Source: Lamellibrachia columna (Eukaryota > Annelida > Polychaeta > Sabellida > Siboglinidae). Taken from it: a stretch of DNA of 64,000 nt. The stretch covers positions 14,070,782 through 14,134,781 of the forward strand of contig OY759262.1 in NCBI GenBank assembly GCA_963662155.1. Reading direction: 5' to 3'. The translations under genes and the position numbers were made by a program. The notes beneath the pieces are model-generated. The model searched no databases and was not told the DNA's origin. It was given only the letters and a program-made list of their open reading frames with translations. Below are positions 38,551 to 53,500 of the stretch, in pieces. Every line of letters begins with the position of its first letter. The stretch's first letter is position 1.

Positions 38551-41500
38551 AACCATAATAAAACCTAACTAATCCACAAATCTGAAGTTAGGTTTTAAAC
38601 AAATTGTGTTTGAACACATGGGAAATTTTTGTCATGCAATGGTTTTGAAAATAGGTGTTTATGTTAACCAGTTGATAGTGTCTGTTTATTATTTGGGTTA
38701 GCGCAAAATGAAAAGTGAAACTAGAAGTTGACCAACATTCAGGTTTCTTTTTTGTGTTCAAGTAAAAATTAAATAGCCGTGATCCAAATGACATCATGAT
38801 TATTGTGTTTCAACAGTCATGACATTCTCCAGTTGAAGTTTATGTACAATATAAATGATCACCCGCTATATGTTCATAGCACATCACAAGTCCCTGCTGT
38901 GCCAGTACATCACAGTTGGTGGCCCATAGCTTCTTATGGATCCTGGCCCTGTGAATGCACCAACAACTTTATTGTTATCGTCATAATTGTTATCTGCCTT
39001 TAATGTGATACCACTTATGTATTTTATGTGTCTCCCAGCGCCTCTGGATGGACTTTTATCTAGATTTACGGCGCTTTACAAATGTACTTATTATTATTAC
39101 TACACAAATTTCAGTAACACATTAATTGAAATTGATTTAAATTCACATACACATGACATTTAAAAACCAAGCTGACATGTGAATGTGATGGTGTCATATG
39201 TTGACAGGCCTGACCTGATTGAATACAATAAGCTGACCAAGTCGAATGCTGCCTACAATCTCAACAATTCTTTCAATGTAGCAGAGGAGAAACTCGGACT
39301 TGCCCCACTGCTTGATGTACAAGGTATGCACTGGAACACATCTAGAGGAACTAACTAACTGTCTATAATAATTTGCACTAAAAAAATGTGTTGTGGCAGA
39401 GCAGCTGTTGCTAATTTTGCATGATGTTGCCATGCTAAAGGATTATTTTATAGCAAATGACTGACCAAGTAGAGTGAAGTATCAGTTGCTGTTCAGTTGG
39501 TGAGTAAGAATAGGACATTTCACAAATATGTTGTGTTCATTTAAACATTAATTGTACTCATTACAGTGTAGGCAACCTTAGTCAAATGAAATGTTGTATC
39601 AACATTGTCTGATAAAAGTTTCTACCTTGTAACCTACATTGAGATGGGTCAGTAGGTGTCGTCCATATAAAGTAGCAAGTACGCCTATACTGCGCCAGTG
39701 TTGTACATTGGCCATTGATTGTAGATGTGAATGTGGAGTACCCAGATGAGAAGTCGATCATCACCTATGTGGTCATGTACTACCACTTCTTCTCCAAGAT
39801 GAAGGCCGAGTCGGTCCAGGGCAGGCGTGTCGGCAAGGTATTTGAAGAAATTACATGTCTTTGAGGTGGATTTTTTAGGAAGATGAAAGTTTGTCATTGA
39901 GGATTTTGAAATCAACAAGGTTGTTCTGTTGAGTTGGTTTATTCCAGCCAACTTATTAGGCTAGTGCTGCCGGTGGCCATTTGGGCCATAAGCCACATGG
40001 CATTGGATTTGGCTAAACAAAAATTACCCATTTGAGCCAATTTGGCCACTAACATTTTCGTTGAGAAGCATGCAATTTGCATTTGTCAAAAAAATTGGGA
40101 CTAGTCAAAATGGTTAAACAGTTTACAACATCAGAGCTAGTCCAGACTTACTTACACATCCAAGGCAGGGAGCAATCGGTACCTTCCAGTTCTATTTGCA
40201 GCCTTTCTTTCCAAGTCCTCTGTCTAATTCTAGCCTAGAAGTGACTAAACACTGGATATGTGTGACTGAAAACTTAGAGAAAGTATACCACTATAATTGT
40301 GTAGTCATGCATGATACTATAACATTTGTTGCTTCAGCCATACTGGAGAATGTGCTACTTAGATAGGAGCAAATTTGCCCTTACTGTTGATTAAAATTAT
40401 ACATGTTTATTTTGACCCATACATACAATATTTACATATATGAACAGAACTTCATTGAAATTTGGTATACAAATTTTAGTAGTTATATGTATGCATGTGC
40501 TGAAAATAATAAAAATTTTAGGCAAAGTATATTATTTATATTGGTCAGGGAGACTCCTATTAAGACCATACATGATCGTTATCATAGGAGCCACTCCTCT
40601 GTATAAATTATGACCTAAAATTTAGAAGATGTATTTTAGTTAGTTGCTTACATTGTTGATATTGGAAGATATGTTTCATCTTGTGTGAATGCATTGCAGG
40701 TCGTTGACAACTGTCTGGAGAACGAGGACATGATCCACCAGTACGAGACCCTCACCTCTGACCTGCTGCAGTGGATCAACGTAACCATTGAGACCCTCAA
40801 CGATCACCACTTCGCAAACTCACTGCAGGGGGTGCAGCAGCAGCTCGGGGCATTCAGCACATACAGAACTGGAGAGAAGCCCCCCAAGTGAGTCATTCAG
40901 TCAATATGAAGTCTACTGTTATACACTTCAGACAGTGTAATCGTGATAATGAAAATATCTTGGAAGGTAAATATCGAGTGTTCTCTTAATGATAATATTT
41001 TTTTATTATAGAAAATATTAAACATGAACGAATAGTCTTCATGCAGTAATTGCAGTGCAGCTGAATTGCAAAGTCGAGTTGGTGTTGGATTGAACAGGAT
41101 GTAAAGTTTAAAACACTGAATGGTCCCAAAGACTATATAAGAACGCACCTTTACCTGTAACGTTTCAGGTTTGTGGAGAAGGGCAACTTGGAGGTGCAGC
41201 TGTTCACGATCCAGAATAAGATGAGGATGAACAACCAGAAGGCCTACACCCCGGCAGAGGGTCTGCTCATCAGTAACATCAACAGTGCATGGACCAAACT
41301 GGAGAAGGCTGAGCATGAGAGGGAACTAGCCCTTCACCAGGAGCTCATGAGGTAGGCTTTCTCACACACACACACACACACACTTGGGTGGGGAAGCTTT
41401 ATTTTGTTAGGTGGCACATCTCTTAGCTAGATGTTGTCAAATTGCTGTTGTCAAATTTATGTTACTTTTAAAATATTGTTTCTCGGCACTGAACAACTAC

Positions 41501-44500
41501 AACTTATAGATTTAGTGATGATAATGTAGAATGCAAACCCCACCCCACACATAGCATTAGATGAGTTCAGGGCTGGGTCCAATTATGTAATTGTAATTAA
41601 TTACAGCAAAATGCTGTAATTGTAATTGACTTCGGTTTTGAAATTCTGCTGTAATTGTATTTGAAATATGTTGCGTAATGTCATAAATTACAATCAATTA
41701 CAGTATTTTTTTCTATAATAAATCAATTACAGTATTTTTTTCTATAATAAACTACCAGTAAAAACTACCAAAAATATAAATACTCTCACACAAATTGAAA
41801 ATCAAGATCTTAATTATAACACCTGCAGGACCTGCTCATATAATCAAAGGAATATTCAGATATAACAAGTGCACCACCAGAATACCTCTGGCCTTCCTAA
41901 GCAATGTTTAATTGCAATCTGCCAGCAGACAGTTCACACCTGGCTTCCAAAGGGCTCCAAATATGCCAAAAGGCATCACCATTTTTTTTTTCTGTAATCT
42001 ATCAGTGAAGGGCCAGGTGGTGGTTTCTGTTAATACAGTACTTGGATCATGTAATTAACACTGCCGAAGTCAGTAAATAAGCTCAGTTGAGAGTGAGCTA
42101 CAGCCCACAGGTCTATTAGGTAAGACTACTGACTGGGCTTGAAGCCAACAGGCTCATGGTAGGCAAACTAGGGTACAACCTCAAAATGCAACTGCCAAGT
42201 AAACCAATCTGGGTATAACACTGTAGACAAAACGGGTGTAGACATAACCCCTTGGGAGGACGTATCTTGATGTGAACATTGGTAATGTACTGGTATGAAT
42301 TATTTGTGGTTACATTTTATGAGTGGAATTGCTTTGAAATGGCTTAGTAGATTGGAGAGACTCATTAGGATTTCAAATGGTTGTGGCCTTTGTTTATAGT
42401 TGTACTGTACTCCATGTAATTAAACATTAATTAATGAACCAAGCAAACATTACATTGTATTTATAAGGAACAATATTTATCTAGCTAATATAGCTAGTAT
42501 ATGAAATCATGAAGTCACGGTTCAACAAAATGTACATATATCACCAAGTTCATTATATTTGTTTATCAATCGTACTATTTGTACACACAATCAGCAACAC
42601 ACACTCTACATAATTAACAAATGGTTCTGCATAATACAAATGTAATTGAAATTTAAATGGTGTAAGTGTAATTGATTTGAAAATTTTAGAAGTGTAATTG
42701 TAATTGAACTGAAAAATTGCAGGTAATTGTAATTGATTTGATTTTTTGTAATTGGACCCAGCCCTGGATCATGAGTTAATTTAATTGTCCGTTCTGTCAT
42801 CCCAGTAATGGATGATAATGCTATTTCCAAGAATAAACTGCAGAACTAGACTTTTTCTAAATGCACTACTTTCAATTATTTCAGTGGGTCATTCTTCACA
42901 TAAAATAATTTGATAAATTAGCAGTAGTGGTTGGGACTTTGTGAGCCTCCATTGCTGATAAGCCGATGATAACGTTCTCTCTATCGTTCTGTTTGCAGAC
43001 AGGAGAAGTTGGAGCAGCTGGCCGTGCGCTTTGACCGCAAGGCTGGCATGCGTGAGGCATGGCTCAGTGAGAACCAGCGTCTGGTGTCGCAGGACAACTT
43101 CGGCTACGACCTGGCCGCAGTCGAGGCTGCCACCAAGAAACACGAAGCCATCGAGGCAGACATCAGCTCGTATGAGGAGCGTGTGCAGGCTGTCGTATCG
43201 GTGGCCTTCGAACTGGAACAGGAGAACTACTACGACATCGAGAGAATTAACTCCAGGTGGGTGCTTGATGCTTCACTCTGTATTCACGCACACAGTCACA
43301 CTTGTTATATTTTTTACAGGTACCTAACAAAATTGTATGTGTTTCATTAGGATAGGATTGCACAGAAGTAGAATATGTGCCATATTTTAGCTGTCGCCAA
43401 GATGCTTGCTTGTCCTTATTATGAACATCTGAATTGATGCCTGTGATTTATTACATGATAGGATTATTTGTTCAAATAGTCGTGACTTGCATCTTTGTGA
43501 TGAACAGTGGTGTTTCAATGTGAAATGCGCCATATTTTGTAACGTAAGAACATTGTCTGGTATATAAATGTTCGTCGGAACTTTGTTTCGTTTGCCCTCA
43601 CATGTAAGAGGTTGTGATTGCAGGAAGGACAACGTGCTGCGTCTGTGGCAATACCTACTGGAGCTGTTGAAGGCACGTCGCATGAGACTGGAGGTGTCGC
43701 TGCATCTACAGAAGGTCTTCCAGGAGATGCTTTACGTCCTCGACTGGATGGATGAGATCAAGGTGATCTTATTTAGCTAATTTTTTTGATATTATATATT
43801 TTAACCATATATTTCTTAAATTGCTAAGCTATACATTTTACTTAACCCTTTCAGACCCACATGATCGCCAGCAAAATTTGCCCCAGGAACCACAGTTATT
43901 TCAATGATTCAGTTTTCTGTTACCATGCATAGGGGATTGTCTAACAACAGCACAATAGTAAGAGACAGACCCATAAAAGTATACATTTTCTGAAAGCTGA
44001 ATGAATGAGCTATCCATCCAACTACAATTTATTCATGAAAACACAGACAGGTGCATGACAATTGCCATGGAAAACAACAACAAAATGTACGGAAATTGAA
44101 AAAAAAACGAATGTCCAAAATAAAAATGGTTCACTGATATAAATGTCCACTTGTAAGAGTAGCAGCAATGTCTATATATCACTGAATACTAGTCTGTACC
44201 AGTCCTCAAGTCTGCAGTTGCTACAACAATCAGCAAAAAGTATGAAAATGTAATGTTCAAATAAAACACACAAAACAGGCACAGCGTCCGAATCAAGTAT
44301 CACAACGTTATGTGATGTCGATGTTTTCGAAGTCGGAGACGTTAACTTCGTCATCGCTTTCTCAGTCGAAACCGCCTGGACACTCTCGGATTTGTTCCTC
44401 CAGTAACTCGACATTTCACACGTAAAGTTCAAATAAAGCACACAAAACAGACACAGCGTCTAAATCGTCCGGGTCAAGTATAACATTGTTATCGTCGGAG

Positions 44501-47500
44501 CTGCTGTCAATGTCGATGTTTTCGAAGTTGGAGACGTCAACTTCGTCGGAACTTTCTCAATCGAATTTGCCTGGATTAGTTCCTCCACTAACTCGACATC
44601 TCTCGCGTAAAACCCGCCGAATTCTTTGCCAATGTCCGTCTCAAACGACACATCGAAAGATGCTTCACTAGCGCCACTTGATCCGGCCATTTCTTTTCCG
44701 GCAACTTCGAAAAATTATGACAAACGATGCGGAAAATTCACTTTTCCTATCCAAATTGAAAACATTGAGAAAAGATGGCTGACAGTATGATACTGCGCAT
44801 GCGTGCCTCTTTCTGATAACGTCATAGCAAAGCCTACTAAGTCGCTGATTGGACTGTATTTATAAATGAAACTTGGAGTACGTATATTTACGTACATGGG
44901 TCGCAACGGCTGTTAAATACGATACGTATATATACGTACTCGGGTCTGAAAGGGTTAACTTGGTTTAAATATATTTTAATATTTAAAAAATCTACCTTAT
45001 TTGAAAATATACTCCCATTTGTTATTATTTAATCTTAGGCGCTACTGTTTTTTTCTTGTATATTTATGTCTTAAGTACACAACCCTTAAAATGTATTTTT
45101 TATACAGTTTATCATGAATAATTGTTTTATGATGATTCATACATGCGTTTCTCTTGTATATGAAGTCATAGAACGAAATGTGTTTCTGGGTATGTTTATG
45201 TGTGATTAGTTATTCTTCATTTCTGTGGCTCGTCACCAATTTTCGCCATGAAAACTGTTTAGTTGTTTCACATTACATCAAATACATGGCAGCACACATG
45301 AGTGAGTCTGGTTAGTGAGTTTACACCAGGGGTTTCCAAACTGACTGAAGCCCCAGGCATGTTTGCCGATGACCTCCTGAACCTACATGGTGGACCCCAG
45401 GAAACTTCTCGTCTAGACCTTGATAATAGTTGCTGATAGCCATCTCACAATTTCTCGCATTGATGTTCTGTGCTTGAAAGGTTAGGATAACTTCCAGAGG
45501 CAGTGTCTCGTGTTCAGTATCTGATATTGCTTGCATGTAAGAAATATGTGTGATTTACGCACCATGAAACAACAATGCAACCGGGACATAAACAGCCCTA
45601 ATGCGCTGGCACAACATAACAGAATAATAACAATGACAGTAGGCTTTCCTTGTAACCAGCATCTATGTGCTAAACAGATTTGTAAAGAAACTGTAATTAC
45701 ATTTTAAAAATGACTTGCTAGAGGCTTAAGTAGGATTCCGTAGATTGCGGTGTACAAAACAGGCTTATTTGTTGTCATTTTGTTTGGCAAAAAAGTTTTT
45801 AAGTTAGTACCATGTACGAACCCGGCATTTTATCGCATAGATGTTTGCTACAGGTGCGCCTGCAGTCTGAGGACTACGGCAAACACCTGATGGGCGTGGA
45901 GGACTTGCTGCAGAAACACAGCCTTCTCGAGTCCGACATCAAGGTTGTCGGCGAGAGGGTCAAGACCATCAATGGACAGGCAGAGAAGTTTGTCATCGCC
46001 GACTTTCCCGAGGCTGGAGGTATGTCTTTGGAGTTTTGCTTTTGTTTTCGGTGTTATTTAAATTTCCCATCTGCCCAGTGTCATCATTACATAAGGAAAA
46101 ATAATGATTTCTGTGCAAGCATGGTTCACTAAGGTCAGGGAAAGTTGTGGAGAAAAATAAGGATTTTTGAATGATTTTAGTGGCAGGTCAGGGAATTTTG
46201 TATTCCTGAATGAATAAATTGCTGTAAAAAACATTTGTTGTAATTTTGGTTAGGGAATTTTTTTTAGTTCCTTGTATGAACCCAGACAATCTCATGACCA
46301 CAGCTGAAATACTGATCCCTGCTATTACATGACACTGTTGCAGACTACAAGCCGTGTGACCCGCAGGTGGTCAAAGACCGCATGACCAACCTGGACGCCG
46401 CCTACGAGGAGCTGCTGCAGTTGGCTAATGAACGCCGCAAGAACCTTGGCGAATCACGCAAACTGTGGCAGTTCTACTGGGAGATGGCTGATGAGGAACA
46501 ATGGATGAAGGAGAAGGAACAACTGATGTCATCACCGGACCTCGGCCACGACCTCACCACTGTGCACCTGCTGCTCAGTAAACACAAGGTGTGTGCCATT
46601 GGTGTTTGTAGGGGTGGTGTGGAAGTGTGGTAGATTCACCCGAGTTACTGTTCAGTAATCTGTAAGTGAATGCCAACAGTTTGAAACCTGAAGCATGATT
46701 TCGTGTTAGGTCATTCCATGGCAATGTTTTGTAGTGGCAGTACAAAATAAGGTGCCATCTTGTAAAATAGAATGATAATGATGCAATGAATTTTTTTTAT
46801 TACGTAACTTCATCTTGAATGTGCAACATAGAGCAGCGTTTTACAGTTTTATTTGAAGGTTTCTGATCCACCTAAGTAACGTAACATCATATAGTCAACA
46901 CTAGGTACCACACTTTGAAATTCAGATTTCCCTGCTCAACCTATTTAATGTGCATAAGTACTAATGTTTTATTGCTGTGGTCTAATTCCATGTTTATTTT
47001 AGTAACCGAATAGCTGTGTTGATTATACATAGTTGAAACATAAAATTATTCTGTCAGTGACTCCAAATATATATATAATAATAAGAAAAATATTATATAT
47101 TAATAAATGTTTAAGTATCAGTAAATCGTAAGTGTTCCATCATAATGACATTAAAAGAACAATTTATATAAATTTTATATTATCTTATGAAAATGTAGAT
47201 CAAGTTTTGTTGCATGCTCGTATGATATTCATCATTTACAGTGCATTTACTGTGGAATGACCATAAGAAGTAATTGCGTGATTGTGTTTGCTGGTAAAAG
47301 TAAAATGGAATGTTTACTTAAGTGTTTTGTTTTAGATATTTTCTATTTTAATGTTGTGTTATACAAAATGTTGGTTTGTATGAAGTAAAATATAATCAAG
47401 TTGAATGTATTGTAGTGTAGAACGTGTATTCTTGAAGTGTTATAATTAAGTGATATATGGACAAAATTCCATTGGACTCTAGTGCGGAGGCTAACATATT

Positions 47501-50500
47501 GCCATCTTCTGGTGGTACAATAGTAGGGGAAACATGTTCGTGTTGGTATAAATATGCAGTGTGTCTTTTCTAGCTGATTACAGAGACCATAAGACGAATG
47601 AGTATGACAGAAATTCGACGCGCGATATCTAAGATGAAGGCTGGTAACTTGGTCACAAGCGTAACTCTGCAGCTGCTATTTTAGTCCTTCCTTTCGGCAC
47701 AAACTGTTTATACTTGAAATAAATTTGGAACTGGTACTTCAGATCATAATTCTTGTGATTATGATACAACTTACATGTCTATCCATCTTACTGCATACTA
47801 TTTAAGTGTAATAATCATGTATGATACAATGATATGCATACATTTATATGGAGGGGTATATTGTAGCTGTTTTTGCTGAATACTGCATTATTACAGTTGT
47901 AACAATAAGTGGCATTCAGCAAAATGATCCAAGCTTTTCTGCTTCTTTTTTCTTCTGTCAAAGCTCTTGTCTTGATATTCAGTTCATCTGTCTTGGCAAA
48001 GAATCTACTGGATTGCTTCTCAATCATGTTGTCATATGCTACATTTTGAAATTGCAAAGTAAATTACTCTTTATACTGTGAATTGGCAGTTGTGTACATG
48101 AGACCAGTAAGTTGTAGAATAACATTTTAATTGTTGTCCAAAAAGTTATTTTAGGCTTCAGTGGAGAGTGGTGAGTATCCTCCAAAGCATTGGTCCTTTC
48201 AAGACCAATGTTTTTTACATCTTGTTTCTGTGTTTATATGAGAAAATTAATTAAGCAGCATGAGTGTAAGGATAGTTTCTATCCACACTGCCGTGTTTAA
48301 CTGCCAAGTGTTCCCCGACAGTCGAACGAGGATGAGATGGCTGCCCGTCACCAGCACATGCTGACCGTCAGTGAGGCCGGCAAGGAGCTGATTGCCAGTG
48401 GAAACTTCGGCTCTGAGAAGATCCAACAGCGCATTGATGAGGTGACCCAGCAGTGGATGAACCTCGTCGATCTGGCTGACTACAGGAAGAAACGCCTCAA
48501 TGAGGCTGTTGATTATCACCAGGTCTGTAGTCATGGTTGCACAGTGGTTGTCTGATTTGAAAATCACACATGTGGCAGGTGTAGTTGACTAGAATTATTG
48601 GGAAAGTGATTCTGTATTGACGTTTACAAGATGATAACTGCCGGTGTGTCTGAAAAGTGATTGTTATCAATCATAAAATTATGCTTTCTGATGGTGCAAT
48701 AAAGTCAGGTTACTCAGGTATGTGTTAACACTAGTTATTAATAATTATGATTTGTTTCTTGGCAATCTTGGAATGCTTTTGGGTTGAATTAGGACAACAT
48801 CATCACCAGCCACCTAAGATAGCTTTACCAATTATTCCAGAATTATTGCTGCAATTATAGAAAGTACCTTCAAATAAACATGTTAGTTTAGCTAGTGGAG
48901 TGATTGTATGTTACATTTAGTGAAACCTTCATAACAAGTAGCCAGTTTGTGAAAAACAACACAAGAGTAGTTGTAATGTTGTTGGTGTTTGCAGTTCTTC
49001 ACTGACGCTGATGATGTTGACACATGGATGTACGACACATGGCGCATGGTATCGAGTGAGGATGTTGGACACGACGAGGCAAGCGTGCAGGCACTCCTCA
49101 AGAAACACAGGGTAGGTGTAGTATAGCTTCATATACAGCGCACAAAACAATGACTGTTTGGTTTCTACTGCATAGCCTCTGATATAGCATGAATGTGTAG
49201 CAAAGTATACAGTGGCATCAAACTTTGCACCATGTAAGTAGTGGTCCTTCTTAATAAAAAGACTGGTCATAGATATTTAAAATAGGAGAACAAACATGAT
49301 GTGTGATGCCACTACAGAACATTTTAAAGTTTGTGACACCAGTTGTCGGTTGTCACTGTATTGCTCTCTGAACTTGTAGGACGTCACTGATGGTCTGCAT
49401 AACTACCACACAGTTATCACGGCTCTTCACGAGCAGGCTGACAACCTCGGCGAATCAGTGAGTTATGCTGTGTTAGTTGCTTTTTGTGCAGCTGTGGACA
49501 GTTTTGCAGATAATATTAAAAGAAAGAAAATAATGTCCACTGAGAACATACGCTTTCAGTAACATGATATGGCTAAATTGCATTGTTGTTGGCATTGAAA
49601 CTTTTTACATTGAAAAGGACTTGTTTTGATTTCTTTTTCCACAGAGGAGGTTGTTATAAAAGTGTTGCGGTCATGGCGAAAATGGGAATGTACATTTGAT
49701 TGAAGGACATTTCTGAGTACAAATACCACTCGGAAAGTCCCCTTATTACACGTCAATTTTCATTCTCCTCACAGCAATACAATACAATACAAGATGTGTG
49801 AGTAACTTTAGTTTATGACATGGTGGACATAAAGTTCTAGCATGTATTTGGTTCTTGCATACAAGATATATGGATACAAGAGAGGATTTGGTGTTGCTAT
49901 TACATTGAAAGGGTTTGCCTTGACATACTTTGATAAAGAAACTGCTGTCATCCTCATAATGACACCAATATGTGTGTAGGACCGTGAGAACCCTGAGGTG
50001 CTCAGTCGTCTTGGCACCATTGACCGTCGCTACCAGGAGCTGCTTGAGCTGGCCAAGATGCGCAAACAGCGACTGCTCGATGCCCTGGCACTCTACAAAC
50101 TCTTCAATGAGGCTGATAGCGTCGACCAGTGGATCGATGAGAAGGTATGTCATGGCTAACAACAGAGCAGATCACTCTGCAGAACTGTTATTTACAACCT
50201 AAGTCGTTGAAAAATTATCTTGGACCAAACTGTGACGTGTGTCCAGTTTGTCGATCAAGTTTTCTGCACATTTTATTTGCATTTGCCTCTATTCTTTTAT
50301 GACACTGAATAATCCTGCATCAGCACTGTGCAAACATAAATAGATTAACCATTTTCGGAAGTGTTATCTTTAAGGATGACTCGGTGGGTGGAACCCTGCC
50401 TTAGGCTTGTGCACATTACAATCTTCGTGCACATCCTGAATACATCATCCAGTAAAACATTTTAATTCATAGAGACGGCTTGACATAATTTGGATTTTTG

Positions 50501-53500
50501 CAAACCTGTTATATATTTTGTTTTCGTAATAGTATAATCTTACACCAGTACTAAACTCTGAGTTGTGTTCTACAGGAGAAACTTCTCAAGACGATGGTTC
50601 CCAGTGATGACGTTGAGGAGGTGGAGATATTGAAGGCTCGATTCAGCACCTTTGACCAGGAGATGAACACGAACGAGTCGAAGGTGGCCGTTGTCAACGA
50701 GCTCGCTAGACAACTGCTCAACAACACGCACCCGAACTCAGACGAGGTGGTCGCTCGCGAGAAGAAGCTGGACCAGAGGTGAGAATGGCAAGACATTTAC
50801 ACAAGGCAGAGATGATATTTACAAGGACAATTCGCTTTTTTTATGGAAATTTTAGTGAATGTGTTGTATCAGTCCTTTATGAGTATGTTGTGGTCAGTCC
50901 TTTGTGAGTGTGTAGTACAGTTGGACTGACATACTGAATGTGTTGTGGTCAGTCCTTTGTGAGTGTATCGTGCAGGTGGACTGACATACTGAATGAATGT
51001 GTTGTGGTCAGTCCTTTGTGAGTGTGTCTTGCAGGTGGACTGACATACTGAATGTGTGGTGGTCAGTCCTTTGTGAGTGTGTAGTGCAGGTGGACTGACA
51101 TACTGAATGTGTTGTGGTCAGTCCTTTGTGAGTGTGTCGTACAGGTGGACTGACATACTGAATCTGTTGTGGTCAGTCCTTTGTGAGTGTATAGTGCAGG
51201 TGGACTAATATACTGAATGTGTTGTGGTCAGTCCTTTGTGAGTGTATAGTGCAGGTGGGCTAATATACTGAATGTGTTGTGGTCAGTCCTTTGTGAGTGT
51301 ATAGTGCAGGTGGGCTAATATACTGAATGTGTTGTGGTCAGTCCTTTGTGAGTGTATAGTGCAGGTGGACTAATATACTGAATGTGTTGTGGTCCACAGA
51401 TGGACCGAGCTTCGAGAGTTGGTGAATGAGAAGCGTCGAGCACTGAACCTGTCGTACAATGTGAACACCTGGCACTCAGAGACTCAGGAGACCATGGTAC
51501 GTACACAACAGTAACATCAACATGTTAATGTGGAAGTCAAGCATTGTGGATGTTATTAATTTATTTTAGAAACATCGATACATGGCTATCAGAAGCATTT
51601 CACAACAAAAATGATTCTCGAAACAATCCTGTACAGTTGCTGTATTTAACAAATTATGCACACATTAAAATGTCTAATTCATCCAGATATTAGAGTCTGA
51701 GGCCTGTATATAGCTTTATTATTGCTAAAATTGGCTCTATATCTAGGACCAGCCTGTTCATGTGCGTGTACAAAACATGCAGTCATAAAAACAATAAATA
51801 TATAATGTAGTTAAAAATATATAATAAAACAGAGTACTAAATTAATAAAAACAAATTATAAATATAATAAATAATTATAATAAATATAATATATAAAAAT
51901 TAATAACTAAAATACATGTTCATAAAAGTGTCCTCAGTCATTCCTCAGCATACGACTACTTTGCTTTCAGACTTGGATCCGTGAGAAGGCGAAGTTGATT
52001 GAGTCGACGGATGAGCTGGACAACGACCTGGCTGGAGTGATTACGTTGCAGCGCCGTCTCAGCGGCCTCCAACGGGACCTGGCTGCCATCCAGGCCAAGC
52101 TCGACTCCCTCAACCAGGAGGCCGAGCAACTGTCAGAGGAGAAGCCAGAGGAGGCTGAGGCCATCCGCACAAAGACAGTGCAGATCACTGAACTGTGGAT
52201 GGAACTCAAGCAGATGGTAAGACACTGACCCAGAGCATTCCTTAAATGTGGGATGTACTTCTTTAGCTCTCCCCACGGTTGCTTTGTTCCACTGATTACC
52301 GAACAGTGTATGTTTTGTTTCCAAAAGTGGGGTGTCTGTAGACATACATTAGCATATTTATGGACATACATTAGGGGTGTCTATGGACATACATTAGAGA
52401 TGTATATAGACATACATTAGGGATGTATATAGACACAATAGGGATGTCTATAGACATACATTAGAGATGTCTATACACATACATTAGGGATGTATATAGA
52501 CTACATTAGGGATGTCTATACACGTACATTAGGGATGATTTCAAAACAGATGTATGACACTACACTAAATTGGTATTTAAAAAAAAATTGTGATCACAGT
52601 TCAGAATGGTGCTGACTATGATCACAGTTCAGAATGGTGCTGACTTCAATCACAGTTCAGAATAGTGCCGACTTTGATCACAGTTCAGAATGGTGCTGAC
52701 TTCGATCACAGTTCAGAATGGTGCTGACTTTGATCACAGTTCAGAATGGTGCTGACTTCGAGCACAGTTTTGTGTTTTGATGGCTGAAGTGCCACCTGAT
52801 GAATACTAAGTTTCTGAAATTGCACACAGGTCAATGTAATTCAAGGTATCATAGTGTGTGGGGGTCTGAGGTTAAATAACATCAGCTTTGTGTGATGTCG
52901 TATTTTCTACATTATAAAAGAAGTTCCATGAGAACCCCACTGTAGTTTGTGTGTAGTCTACAGCTAGGATTCTCTGTGCCACAGCTGAAGGTGCGTGATG
53001 AACGTCTCGGCGAGGCGAGCGACCTACAGAAGTTCCTGCAGAACCTTGACCACTTCCAGCAGTGGCTGACCCGCACGCAGACAACAATCGCGTCCGAGGA
53101 CATCCCCAGTGATCTGGCCGAGGCTGAGCATCTGCTCAATCAACACGAGCAGATAAAGAGCGAGATCGATGGCTACGCTGACGAGTATGCATCGATGAAG
53201 AACTATGGCAAGCAGGTGGTCGAGGGACAGGACGACGTCCAGTATATGTTCCTCAGAGAGGTCAGTGCTTGCTTGTTACTGTGGTGGGAAGAGGGCATGT
53301 TGAAATAGTCTCACTTGTCATGGTCAATTTCGTATCTGTTGTTGATTAACAGTCGACTTGTGATGTAAATGTTCCTTAGGAGTGTCATTGGTTCGTGCAG
53401 GTTCATGATTTATGTGAAGTGGTTATGTTGTTTTAACTCGTAATTAGCCATTTTCATATTCAAAGAGATAATTTGAGTGATGTTACACTTTTAGTGAAGC

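Noticed and set aside
48188..48216. Hairpin CATTGGTC/GACCAATG followed by six T, terminator-like
   Set aside because: It lies within a Pol II intron of an animal gene; an 8-bp stem plus T run is expected by chance at this scale.
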